A stretch of 64,000 nt of DNA. Origin: Thalassolituus sp. UBA674. Its GTDB lineage: Bacteria > Pseudomonadota > Gammaproteobacteria > Pseudomonadales > Oceanobacteraceae. The stretch covers positions 1 to 64,000 of the forward strand of contig DBNK01000027.1 in NCBI GenBank assembly GCA_002298335.1, in the 5' to 3' direction. Both the position numbers and the translations under genes were made by a program. The notes beneath the pieces were generated by a model that ran no database searches, was not told the DNA's origin, and was given only the letters and a program-made list of their open reading frames with translations. Below, one piece after another: positions 37,032-44,977 of the stretch (its first letter is position 1; each line of letters starts with the position of its first letter).

Positions 37032-38149
37032 CACAAGACTCAGTAAACACCGCCCGCCGCCGCTTTCTTGCTCAGGCCAGCGCCCTGTCTGCACTCGGGC
37101 TGATGCCCTCTGCGATCTTCGCAGCGACAGCAGATCAGCAGAAGCAGGACATCTGGCTGTCTGCGACCGGCGACAGCGCAGAGAGCTACGGCCTCAGCTG
37201 GTACCGGGATGGCAAGGTTCAGAGCCTGGCTTCAGGTTTCCGCGGTCATGGTTGTGCCTGGCATCCGGCCCACGCAGAACAGGCCGTACTGGTCGGACGC
37301 CGTCCCGGACGTGAGTGCCTGCTGGCTGACCTCAACACAGGGGCAGAACTGCGCCGCTGGCAGACCGAACCGGGCTACCACCTCAATGGCCACGCGCTCT
37401 ACAGCGCCGACGGTCTGCTGCTGTTTGTTGCCGAATCCGCCGATGGTACAGAAGCTGGAAGCATCGCCGTGTACGACGCCGTGCTCGGACACCTGCTCAC
37501 CCGCTGGAGCAGCCACGGCACCGAGCCCCATGAAATCCGCCTGTCGCCGGATGGCAGCCAGCTCATCATTGCCCACGGCGGCCTGCAGAAAGACAGCAAG
37601 GGCCAGCTGACTAACAGGGCGCAGATGCAGTCTGACCTGACCCTGCTGGATGCCCGTACGGGCGATCTGGTTGCCCGCTTCAGCTGCCCGGTGGCCACGG
37701 CCAGTCTGCGTCATATCGATGTCGCCGCCGACGGCAGTGTCGCCATTGCCGCGCAGATTCAGGATGAGCGCTTTACCCCGCTGGCGTACCTGTGGCGTCC
37801 GGGAATGGAATCACTGACCGCGCTGGAGGCTCCGGCGGCGCTCATCACCCACTGCCACAACTACATGGGCAGCGTCGCCATCTGCAACGCCAGCCGCAGT
37901 GTCGGTTTTACCAGCCCGAAAGGCGATCTGGCGCTGTTCTGGAATCTGGATGATGGCAGCTTCAAAGGCTACCACCGCTTTCATGATGTCTGCGGCCTGA
38001 CCGTGGATCAGCAACAGCAGACCTTTGTGCTGAGCAACTCCAGCGGCTGGCTGCGGCAGATCCGCAGCAGCGACCTGAGCCCGCTGGAAGAACGCTGGCA
38101 ACAGTTTGACCGCAGATGGGACAACCACCTGCTGGGCATTCCCGGCTGA
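37028..38149 (+). CDS. DUF1513 Tat-exported beta-propeller-like protein
   Basis: A protein of 373 residues. The N-terminus has a twin-arginine signal (ARRRFLAQASALSALGLMP), so it is exported folded. The rest is a beta-propeller-like series with GCAWHPAHAEQAVLVGRRPG and THCHNYMGSVAICNASRSVG, the text of DUF1513 proteins that sit in Fur-regulated imelysin clusters of Pseudomonas. Function is unknown. The 3' end runs into short 8 bp tandem repeats that include the stop codon. Confidence 0.85.
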   Translation: MTQDSVNTARRRFLAQASALSALGLMPSAIFAATADQQKQDIWLSATGDSAESYGLSWYRDGKVQSLASGFRGHGCAWHPAHAEQAVLVGRRPGRECLLADLNTGAELRRWQTEPGYHLNGHALYSADGLLLFVAESADGTEAGSIAVYDAVLGHLLTRWSSHGTEPHEIRLSPDGSQLIIAHGGLQKDSKGQLTNRAQMQSDLTLLDARTGDLVARFSCPVATASLRHIDVAADGSVAIAAQIQDERFTPLAYLWRPGMESLTALEAPAALITHCHNYMGSVAICNASRSVGFTSPKGDLALFWNLDDGSFKGYHRFHDVCGLTVDQQQQTFVLSNSSGWLRQIRSSDLSPLEERWQQFDRRWDNHLLGIPG

Positions 38150-38182
38150 CCGGCTGACCGGCTGACCGGGGCCCGGGGCCCG
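38143..38182 (+). repeat. Short tandem repeats at the DUF1513 stop
   Basis: Three copies of CGGCTGAC (38143-38166) are followed by two copies of a CGGGGCC-like unit. The DUF1513 stop TGA lies in the first unit, so copy-number slippage would not change the protein. Confidence 0.7.
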
Positions 38183-38268
38183 ACACCTTAACCATGAACC
38201 AGAAAGAACAGGCCCGCGAGAGGCCTGAGAGCAAGGCAGATAACCCTGCCACCACACTGAGAGAGATG

Positions 38269-39354
38269 ATGAAACCAACCACCTTACACACCGGGTTGCT
38301 CTGCCTGTTGTCGGCGTCCCTGATCAGCGGCTGTGGCGGTACCCGGGAAAACGACCCGATCGCTGTCACCGAGGAGTCGCTGGATACCGCGCTGACCAAT
38401 GCCGTGGACGAGCGCATCATTGTCGCCGCTGGTAACTTTGCCAGCGCCGCTGATCTGCTCAGCGACGACATTGACACCCTCTGCAGCAACCCCGATGCCC
38501 GCGCCCTGCGCAACGCCCAGGATCAGTGGCGTGATACCTACGACAGCTGGTACAGCCTGCTGCCCTATAATTTTGGCCCGCTCACCGATGATCTGGTGTT
38601 CCCACCCTACACCTTCATCGACTCACTGCGGCTGCGTGGCACCGAATACAGCGCCACCGTGCGCAGCACCATTGCCGATTGGGTAGCCGGGGAGCAGACG
38701 CTCAACGACGATTTTTTTGAGCGCCAGAGCTTTCAGTTTGTCGGTCTGCTGGCCCTGGAAGTTGCTCTGTTTGAAGACACCGACGGCACCTCCGCCACAT
38801 CGGCAGAACTGGATGACGAACCACGCAAATGTCAGGTCCTGCAGGGGCTGGCTTCCCGCCTGCAGGACAGTGCTGATCATGTTTATGACGGCTGGACCGA
38901 CGACTACGCTGGCACCGGAACCCCGTTCCGCACCCTATTCCTCAATGCTGAGCTGGACGACGGCACTGAGCCGCTGAGCAAGCTGCTGACCACAGTACAG
39001 GAGAACCTGGATTACCTGACCAACCGCAACGTCATCACCACCGCCACGCCTGTGGCGGATCAGACCTGGGAAGCAGCACTGGTGCTGGTACAGGAAGTCG
39101 AGGCCCTGCTGGAAGGCACCACAGACGCCATTCCGTCCGGCATGGTCAGCTTCTTCTCCCTGATGGCGGAAGCCGGATACGAGAGCGACGTTGAAGCCGT
39201 ACGCAGCAACATCGCCATGGCCTATGACGCCATTGATGATCAGGACGTCAGCGCCTTCAACGCCGCGATTGCGGCACTCGACGGCAACTTCAAACGCGAA
39301 ATTCCCGACGGCCTTGCAGTCGATCTGGGCATCAACTTTACCGACGGTGATTAA
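38269..39354 (+). CDS. Second imelysin-family lipoprotein, GxHxxE His not kept
   Basis: About 361 residues from the ATG at 38269 (a second ATG is one codon earlier, both after GAGAGAG). It has a lipoprotein signal (SASLISGCGG) and an all-alpha imelysin-like domain. Where the first imelysin has GYHAIEF, this protein has GLLALEVALFED: Glu is kept but the His is replaced. It may be a scaffold or a partner with different metal ligands. Paired imelysins around a DUF1513 gene are known in related clusters. The longer frame from 38194 lacks a sensible signal peptide. Confidence 0.82.
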   Translation: MKPTTLHTGLLCLLSASLISGCGGTRENDPIAVTEESLDTALTNAVDERIIVAAGNFASAADLLSDDIDTLCSNPDARALRNAQDQWRDTYDSWYSLLPYNFGPLTDDLVFPPYTFIDSLRLRGTEYSATVRSTIADWVAGEQTLNDDFFERQSFQFVGLLALEVALFEDTDGTSATSAELDDEPRKCQVLQGLASRLQDSADHVYDGWTDDYAGTGTPFRTLFLNAELDDGTEPLSKLLTTVQENLDYLTNRNVITTATPVADQTWEAALVLVQEVEALLEGTTDAIPSGMVSFFSLMAEAGYESDVEAVRSNIAMAYDAIDDQDVSAFNAAIAALDGNFKREIPDGLAVDLGINFTDGD

Positions 39355-39358
39355 TACG

Positions 39359-40534
39359 ATGAAAACATACCATTCCCGCTTTACCCTGAGCGCGCTGACA
39401 CTGGCAATGATGAGCCTGCCGGTGGCCGCTGCAGAACAGGACACGCAGAGCCTGGAGGACATGCAACAGCGCATGGACGCCATGGAAGCCCGTTTCGAAC
39501 AACAGCTGAATGCACTGGCGGATGAGCTGGAAGCCAGCCGCAGCCAGAGCAGCGGCAAAGACGTGCACTTCGGTGGCTACGGTGAAATGCATTACCGTCA
39601 CCTCGACGACAATGGCGAAGACGTGCGCGAGCTCGACTTCCACCGCTGGGTGCTGTTCATCGGCTACGACTTCAGCGAGCGCATGCGTCTGGTGTCCGAA
39701 TTTGAGCTGGAACACGCGATCTCACCGGGCTCAGAAGGTAACGGTGCCGTCGAACTGGAACAGGCTTATATCGAATACGATCTGACCAGTAACATGCAGC
39801 TGCGCAGCGGTATCATGCTGACGCCGGTCGGCATCATCAACGAAACCCATGAGCCGCCAACCTTCTACGGCGTTGAGCGCCCGGTGATCGAAACCACCAT
39901 CATCCCCACCACCTGGTACGTCGGCGGTGTGATGTTCAGCCACCAGCTGGGTGGCGGTATCAGTTACGACATCATGCTGTCTGAAGGCCTGAAAACCGAC
40001 GAAACAGAACCCTTCGACCTCAAGGGCGGCAAGCAGAAAACCTCGTTTGCCGACACCTTTGATCTGGCCACCACAGTGCGTGTGAACTACCGCGGCATTC
40101 CCGGGCTGGAACTGTCCGGCTACGCCCAGTACCAGCCGGACCTCGACCAGAGCGCCCGCGAGTCCTACGCCGAATCCGCCACACTCATTGGTGGCCATGT
40201 GATTTATCAGCTGGGTAACGTCACCACCAAAGCCCTGTATGCGCGCTGGGATGTGTCCGGAGACGCCGCCGCACTGGCCGAGCAGGACGTGCAGGAAGGT
40301 GGCTATGTCGAAGTCAGCTACCGCCCGGGTGACACCTGGGGCGTATTCGCCCGCCACAGCGGCTGGACCCAGACCACCGACCTCAAAGCCACGCAGGTGG
40401 ACTTTGGTGTGAGTTACTTCCCGCATCCGGATGTGGTGCTGAAGGCGGATTATCAGATCCAGAATGAGGATGCCAATGACCCGGATAGTCTGGATGGGGA
40501 TGGGTTTAATCTGGGGATCGGGTATCAGTTCTGA
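39359..40534 (+). CDS. Outer-membrane porin of the imelysin cluster
   Basis: A protein of 391 residues with a signal peptide (LTLAMMSLPVAAAEQD), then a short coiled coil (about 28-60, LEDMQQRMDAMEARFEQQ) that suggests a periplasmic trimer stalk, and a beta-barrel with GGYGEMHYRHLDD near the start and the outer-membrane end GYQF with a C-terminal Phe. It resembles carbohydrate- or phosphate-type porins, but its substrate is unknown. It begins four bases after the second imelysin stop, so it is part of the same operon, and probably supplies the outer-membrane route for that system. Confidence 0.8.
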   Translation: MKTYHSRFTLSALTLAMMSLPVAAAEQDTQSLEDMQQRMDAMEARFEQQLNALADELEASRSQSSGKDVHFGGYGEMHYRHLDDNGEDVRELDFHRWVLFIGYDFSERMRLVSEFELEHAISPGSEGNGAVELEQAYIEYDLTSNMQLRSGIMLTPVGIINETHEPPTFYGVERPVIETTIIPTTWYVGGVMFSHQLGGGISYDIMLSEGLKTDETEPFDLKGGKQKTSFADTFDLATTVRVNYRGIPGLELSGYAQYQPDLDQSARESYAESATLIGGHVIYQLGNVTTKALYARWDVSGDAAALAEQDVQEGGYVEVSYRPGDTWGVFARHSGWTQTTDLKATQVDFGVSYFPHPDVVLKADYQIQNEDANDPDSLDGDGFNLGIGYQF

Positions 40535-40540
40535 TGTTTA

Positions 40541-40705
40541 CCTGCGTCGGGATACCGCGACAGGCAGAGTGCTGGTCGCGGAGTCGGTTGTTGAGTTTCG
40601 CTGAGTATTCCCGATGCGTTAATCAATGGATGGCCTTTTTATGCTTTAGAGCGAAGGCGTTGAACCTGCGTCATCCCGCGACAAGCAAAGCGCTGATCGC
40701 GGGAT
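40541..40705. repeat. Two REP-like dyads after the porin
   Basis: The first dyad has CCGCGAC (40555-40561) and GTCGCGG (40575-40581). The second has ATCCCGCGA (40673-40681) and TCGCGGGAT (40697-40705). Both begin with CCTGCGTC and share the inner GACA-GC...GC-GTC logic, so they are direct copies about 120 bp apart. They may slow exonucleases or end the porin transcript. Confidence 0.65.
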
Positions 40706-40792
40706 CCATTTAACGGATTCCTGCGACAACGCATTGCGATAACGCCTCTGAGGTCCTGGTAATTCAGTAAAATTTGTTAAGGTCGTTTTGAT

Positions 40793-41044
40793 TTTCGCTC
40801 CCGGGAGGAATGCATCCTCCCGGCGCTGGCCCACCCTCCTGCTTCGCGCTGTGTTCCTCGCTGTTTCAGGCCTTTCTGCAAACTCGCGACGGCCACGGGA
40901 TGATTCGGCCTCCTGCCTCAGCATCCCTTCCTCGACGTCCTGTCTCGGATGCCTGCTCGTTTATTGAAAGTCCTGGCTCACAACAGGCGCACTTTTCAAC
41001 CAGCAACAGTTCAGCTAAAGAATGAAATCACTGGGGGCCTCAAC
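40793..41044 (-). repeat. Structured repeat element, copy B (subtype 1)
   Basis: Minus-strand copy with all shared blocks. The terminal hairpin is nine pairs long (CCGGGAGGA at 40801-40809 with TCCTCCCGG at 40815-40823) and is followed on the minus strand by GAGCGAAAAT. The 5' block GAGGCCCCCAGTGATTT makes it subtype 1, like A and D. Its 5' end faces copy C; GCCTCAAC and GTTGAGGC at the two inner ends are inverted repeats. Confidence 0.8.
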
Positions 41045-41072
41045 ACCTTTAAGGCTTTACTTGATCAACAAA

Positions 41073-41322
41073 GTTGAGGCTCTCAGTGTTGTACTTTTTT
41101 AAAGAGGATGTCTCTGGTTGAAACTGCGCCTGTTGCAAGCCACGTCAGACCAGAACGAGCAGGCCGGAGAAACATGGATGTTTCGACAGGTCAGCTGAGG
41201 CAGGAGGCCGAATCATCCCGTGGCCGTCGTGAGTTCGCAGGGTGACGGAAACAGCGAGGAACACAGCGCGAAGCAGGGGAATGGGCTGCGCCCGGGGGAT
41301 GCAATCCCCCAAGGAGCAAAAG
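41073..41322 (+). repeat. Structured repeat element, copy C (subtype 2)
   Basis: Plus-strand copy, head-to-head with B. The 5' block is GTTGAGGCTCTCAGTGTTG (subtype 2, shared with E). The middle hairpin is GAAACAT-GG-ATGTTTC (41169-41184). The terminal hairpin is GGGGGAT-GCA-ATCCCCC (41294-41310), different in sequence from A, B and D but still fully paired. Confidence 0.8.
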
Positions 41323-41455
41323 AACCAATTAACGTTGCGGAAAAAGACGCCAGGCAATCCCCCAAGGAGCAAGAGAACCCATTAACCTTGCTGAGAAAGA
41401 CGCCGCCCCCCCCCCCAGGAGCGAGAATACAGAATTACCAGAAGAGGTAAGTGGT
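41301..41455 (+). repeat. 53 bp tandem repeat with an 11-base C run
   Basis: The unit beginning GCAATCCCCCAAGGAGCAA starts at 41301 and again at 41354; a third, partial unit has AGGAGCGAGAATA at 41417. The period is 53 bp. The third copy begins in a homopolymer of eleven C (41406-41416). The unit is the tail of copy C, so the copy-C terminus has been tandemly amplified. Confidence 0.8.
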
Positions 41456-41486
41456 TAGTGCAGAACCACATGAACCTGCCAATTGG

Positions 41487-41509
41487 ATTCCGCGGTCAGG
41501 CCGCGGAAT
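41487..41509. repeat. Perfect 9 bp inverted repeat
   Basis: ATTCCGCGG (41487-41495), a TCAGG loop, then CCGCGGAAT (41501-41509) and GAC. It has the same layout as the REP-like dyad at 32594 and lies after the last tandem repeat. Bases 41510-41609 otherwise show nothing I can name. Confidence 0.65.
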
Positions 41510-41609
41510 GACGGTACTTTTCTGAAAGACTCTAGATGAAGGATTCCGCGACTCCACGGCGGGCACCACAAGCTGTGAGTTAACCTTCAGCAGACAACCT
41601 CAACTTTCC

Positions 41610-42578
41610 TCACAACCACCGTATCTTCCTGAACAACGCCAGCAACCCCACCGCAATCGTTCCCATCACCGCCAACAGAACAAAATACCCACCTTTCATG
41701 TGCAGTTCCGGAATATGGTCAAAGTTCATCCCGTACAGACCAGCGAGAAAACCCAGCGGTACAAAAATAGCGGTAATGACCGTCAGCACCCGCATCGTCT
41801 GGTTCAGCTGATGTGAGGTGATGGAAATATAACCGTCAATCAGGTCGCCACAGATGCTGTAAAACATTTCCGCCATGGTGTGCAGACGGTCAAAACGATC
41901 GTGCAGGTCGGTGATGGCGTGGCGCATGGTTTCGCCTGACTGCTCAAGGGCGACGTAGTCTTCCGTCATCAGTTCCAGACTGATGTTTTTGTGGTAACTG
42001 AACAGGCGGCGCAACTTCACCAGCCTTGAGCGGTAGGTCACCAGCTTACTCATCAGTTCGTCACTGCCATGAGTGAGCAGCGCATCTTCGATTTCGCTCA
42101 GTTCGGTTTCAAATTCGAGCAGGGCTTCCAGATACAGACCGGCCGACACCAGCATGATTTTCAGTGCCAGAAACCCGGTCCCTTGTTTCAGCAGTGTGGC
42201 ACCGGCCTCACCGTACAGCCTGCCGATGCTCACCGCGGGTAACGGATGGCGGGTGATCAGCATGTTCGGCCCGACGAACAGGCCGATGGTCTGTGCCTCG
42301 TGCTCCAGCTGGGCAGAGAAATGCGCGATCCCGCGGTAGAGGATAAAGGTGCGGTCGCTGAATTCTTCGATTTTCGGCGGATGGCGGGGACGCTGGGCAT
42401 CCTGAATCACCAGCTCATGGCAGCCCAGTGATTTCAGCAGTGCCGCCTCCCCCTCCGGCTTCTCATCTTCAATATCAATCCAGATGCGGGCATAGCCCCC
42501 CTGACGCCAGAGTCCGATCAGTTCCTGACCACCTTCTTTTATCTCGCCGTCGCCGCTCAGCAGCATGGTGCGGATCAT
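41610..42578 (-). CDS. CorA-family magnesium/zinc transporter (ZntB-like)
   Basis: A protein of 322 residues with a large cytoplasmic N-terminal domain and two C-terminal membrane helices (about 260-282 and 295-315). The signature is YGMNFDHIPELHMKGGYF, containing the GMN motif between the helices. The N-terminal text DIEDEKPEGEAALLKSLGCH is CorA-like. The ATG at 42578 has AAGGA at good spacing; an ATG three codons earlier does not. Whether it moves Mg, Zn or Co cannot be told from the sequence. Confidence 0.88.
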   Translation of the reverse strand: MIRTMLLSGDGEIKEGGQELIGLWRQGGYARIWIDIEDEKPEGEAALLKSLGCHELVIQDAQRPRHPPKIEEFSDRTFILYRGIAHFSAQLEHEAQTIGLFVGPNMLITRHPLPAVSIGRLYGEAGATLLKQGTGFLALKIMLVSAGLYLEALLEFETELSEIEDALLTHGSDELMSKLVTYRSRLVKLRRLFSYHKNISLELMTEDYVALEQSGETMRHAITDLHDRFDRLHTMAEMFYSICGDLIDGYISITSHQLNQTMRVLTVITAIFVPLGFLAGLYGMNFDHIPELHMKGGYFVLLAVMGTIAVGLLALFRKIRWL

Positions 42579-42746
42579 ACAAGCCATTCCTTATTGTTAA
42601 TCGCCAACTCAGCCATCATGCCTGCAAAGACAGGGCCGTCACAACTCAGACCGGCATAACAACTTTTGATTCAGCGTCGGGTTGTAGTAATCTCTCGCAG
42701 CCGGTCACAACTGGTGGCCAAATGACCAACCTGTGAGAGCAGAACC

Positions 42747-43313
42747 ATGCCTAAAGCCAGTGAAATCAAAAAGAATGTTGCCGTGGAATACGACGGCGCC
42801 GTCTACTTCGTAAAAGATATTGAGCGCTCCGTGCCTCAGGGCCGTGCTGGCGGGTCCATCTACCGTATGCGCATGTACAACGTGGTGACCGGTGCCAAGC
42901 TGGACGAATCTTTCAAAGACACCGACATGCTCAACCTGGCGGACCTGGTACGCCGTGAAGTGACCCTGTCTTACATCGACGGCGATGAGTACAACTTCAT
43001 GGACAGCGAAGACTTCACCATGTACCCGCTGAACAAAAGCAGCATCGAAGAAGAAGCTCAGTTCATTACCGAAGAAACCAAGGGTCTGCAGGTGATCGTG
43101 CTGAATGATGTGGCTGTGGGTGTGGAAATCCCGACCATCGTTGAGCTGGTGATTACCGATACCGCTCCGGCGATGAAAGGTTCGTCTGCGACCTCCCGTA
43201 CCAAGCCAGCGACACTGACCACAGGTCTGGTGGTGTCTGTGCCTGAGCACATTTCGACCGGTGACCGTATCCGTGTGAATACCGAAGAAGTGAAGTTTAC
43301 CGGGCGCGCGTAA
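42747..43313 (+). CDS. efpL: Elongation factor P-like protein EfpL (YeiP)
   Basis: Relieves ribosome stalling at proline-rich stretches. It has 188 residues in three OB-like domains. The KOW-domain tip reads ERSVPQGRAGGSIYR, with Arg at the tip, rather than the modified Lys of EF-P; this matches the YeiP/EfpL branch that works without beta-lysylation. The end KPATLTTGLVVSVPEHISTG is family-like. GAGAG precedes the ATG. It is divergent from the corA-like gene and next to a HAD gene on the same strand. Confidence 0.93.
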   Translation: MPKASEIKKNVAVEYDGAVYFVKDIERSVPQGRAGGSIYRMRMYNVVTGAKLDESFKDTDMLNLADLVRREVTLSYIDGDEYNFMDSEDFTMYPLNKSSIEEEAQFITEETKGLQVIVLNDVAVGVEIPTIVELVITDTAPAMKGSSATSRTKPATLTTGLVVSVPEHISTGDRIRVNTEEVKFTGRA

Positions 43314-43388
43314 TGCGACCTGCGGATGGCTGGGTTTCACCGCGCAACCCGGCCTCCGGCTATAGCAGCCACGGAGGAACTGACCGAC

Positions 43389-44036
43389 ATGGACGCGTCA
43401 CAGAAACCCACCCTGATTTTTGACCTCGACGGCACCCTCAGCGACCCCAGTCCCGGGTTTATCCGCTGCTTTAATGAAGCTCTCGCTCTGCATGACCTTC
43501 CACCCGCCGCACCACAGGAACTGATCCGCTGGATCGGTCCACCCATTGAGAATACCTTCCGCGCGTTCGCACCGGCGACCGATGAAGCTGGCATCACCCG
43601 TCTGATTATCGATTACCGCGCACGTTATGCGGAGTATGGCTTCAGCGGAAACATTATTTATTCCGGAATTCCTGAGTTACTGCACCAGCTTTCCGCCGCT
43701 GATTTTGATCTCGGCGTCTGCTCATCCAAACGCACCGACTTTGTTGAAAAAATTCTTCATCAGTTTGGTATTCACCACTGTTTCAGATTCATTAATGGTG
43801 GAGATATTGGTATTGAGAAAACTCAACAGCTCAGGAGTTTGCTGGATGACGGCGAGATTGATCAGAGTGCGGTAATGATTGGCGATCGCAGGATGGACGT
43901 GACGGCAGCGAAGAATAACGAATTGAAGTCAGTCGGGGTTTTGTGGGGTTTCGGGGACAGAGAAGAGTTGGAAGTCGCCGGGGCGGATGTGATTGTTGAT
44001 TCCGTTTCTGAGCTAGCAGAGCTTTTATTGACATAA
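43389..44036 (+). CDS. HAD hydrolase, phosphoglycolate phosphatase-like
   Basis: A protein of 215 residues with the four HAD motifs: FDLDGTLSD (motif I), SSKR at motif II, a Lys in EKTQQLRSLL (III) and GDRRMDVTAAKNN (IV). A helical cap between motifs I and II places it in the GphA/PGMB-like subfamily. The ATG at 43389 has GGAGGA 10 bases upstream. The substrate is not predictable; phosphoglycolate is one option. The 3' end lies 100 bp before copy D. Confidence 0.88.
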   Translation: MDASQKPTLIFDLDGTLSDPSPGFIRCFNEALALHDLPPAAPQELIRWIGPPIENTFRAFAPATDEAGITRLIIDYRARYAEYGFSGNIIYSGIPELLHQLSAADFDLGVCSSKRTDFVEKILHQFGIHHCFRFINGGDIGIEKTQQLRSLLDDGEIDQSAVMIGDRRMDVTAAKNNELKSVGVLWGFGDREELEVAGADVIVDSVSELAELLLT

Positions 44037-44136
44037 TTCGTTGTCTGCCCCCGGCGAGACTACATGGGATGCCTGGTCCCGACGAGCGCGGCTATCTATT
44101 GTCTGACACTCTCTTCAATTTCATTGAATCGGTATA

Positions 44137-44394
44137 TCGCTCTTGGGAGGACGGCATCCTCCCGGCGCTGCCTAGGCGGCCCCGGCTCCCTCCTGCTTCG
44201 CGCTGTGTTCCTCGCTGTTTCACTCCTTTCTGCAAACTCACAACGACCACGGGGCAATTCGGCATCCATGCCTCAACTGACCTGTCGAAACATACATGTT
44301 TCTCCGGCCTGCTCGTTCTGGTCTGACGTGGCTCGCAACAGGCGCATTTTCAACCATCAACAGTCAGATATAAATGGATATAACTGGGGGCATC
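44137..44394 (-). repeat. Structured repeat element, copy D (subtype 1)
   Basis: Minus-strand copy. The terminal hairpin, read on the plus strand, is GGGAGGA-CGGCA-TCCTCCC (44145-44163). The middle hairpin is GAAACAT-GT-ATGTTTC. Compared with B it has about 12 extra bases before the terminal hairpin. The 5' block GCCCCCAGTTAT assigns it to subtype 1. It is head-to-head with copy E. Confidence 0.8.
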
Positions 44395-44426
44395 CATCCT
44401 GTTTAATGGAGTTTTTTTCCATCAAC

Positions 44427-44613
44427 GTTAAGGCTCTCAATGTTGTTATTCTTGAGAATGATGTATCAGGTTGAAAGTGCGCCTAGTGCGAGTCAGTGAT
44501 GGCAAAGATGAACAGGCGTGAGGAACATGGATGTTCCGAAAAGCCCGCTGAGGCAGGACGCCGAATTGCCCCGTGGTCGATGTGAGTTCGCAGGATGACG
44601 TGAAACAGCGAGG
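44427..44613 (+). repeat. Structured repeat element, copy E (subtype 2), cut by prophage
   Basis: Plus-strand copy with the 5' block GTTAAGGCTCTCAATGTTG and the middle hairpin GGAACAT-GG-ATGTTCC (44522-44537). It follows the other copies up to GTGAAACAGCGAGG and then stops at 44613, where all others continue AACACAGCGCG. The next base is the phage right end. Confidence 0.85.
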
Positions 44614-44660
44614 TGAAGCCGCGCGCGATATTTGCGCACGACTCGCTGCAATAATCTGAT
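44614..44660. mobile_element. Prophage right end (attR side)
   Basis: The phage right terminus reads TGAAGCCGCGCGCGATATTT inward from 44614, compared with the Mu right end that begins TGAAGCGGCGCACGA. The host target next to it is ...GAAACAGCGAGG. Mu-type insertion duplicates 5 bp, so CGAGG (44609-44613) should recur at the left end. Confidence 0.75.
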
Positions 44661-44854
44661 TACGGAAGGCTTCCATTGTATGCAACATAATTACAGCCTG
44701 TGAACCTGAGCCTATGGAAGTCTTCAATCACCTCGACCAGCCAATCCTTCAACTCATCGGCTCCCAGTCCGTATCTCGCAACCAGGTCACGCAAGTCACA
44801 CAGTATCTCTTCCAATAGCTCCAGCAATCCTGCCAGTTCCTCATTCAGCAACAT
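44660..44854 (-). CDS. Small acidic helical protein at the phage right end
   Basis: A 64-residue protein beginning MLLNEELAGLLELLEEIL, rich in Leu, Glu and Asp, probably alpha-helical and soluble. AAGGAG lies 7 bases before the chosen ATG; another ATG is one codon earlier. It is the outermost phage gene, 46 bp from the terminus, and divergent from an HTH gene. I do not recognise it. The place and shape are those of phage accessory (moron) genes, such as anti-defence proteins, but that is only a guess. Confidence 0.55.
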   Translation of the reverse strand: MLLNEELAGLLELLEEILCDLRDLVARYGLGADELKDWLVEVIEDFHRLRFTGCNYVAYNGSLP

Positions 44855-44977
44855 CATCCATCTCCTTGTTACTCGTCGTGGGTATAATCCGTCGTATATT
44901 ACCAATGCGGGTAACACCCCACGCCACGGACTGCACACCGTTACTCATTATTCCACGTTGTACATGCAGTTCTGAAA

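Noticed and set aside
40793..44394. Integron attC sites or insertion-sequence ends as an explanation of the repeats
   Set aside because: No integrase or transposase reading frame is nearby, and the conserved internal blocks are far longer than attC core sites or terminal inverted repeats would need.
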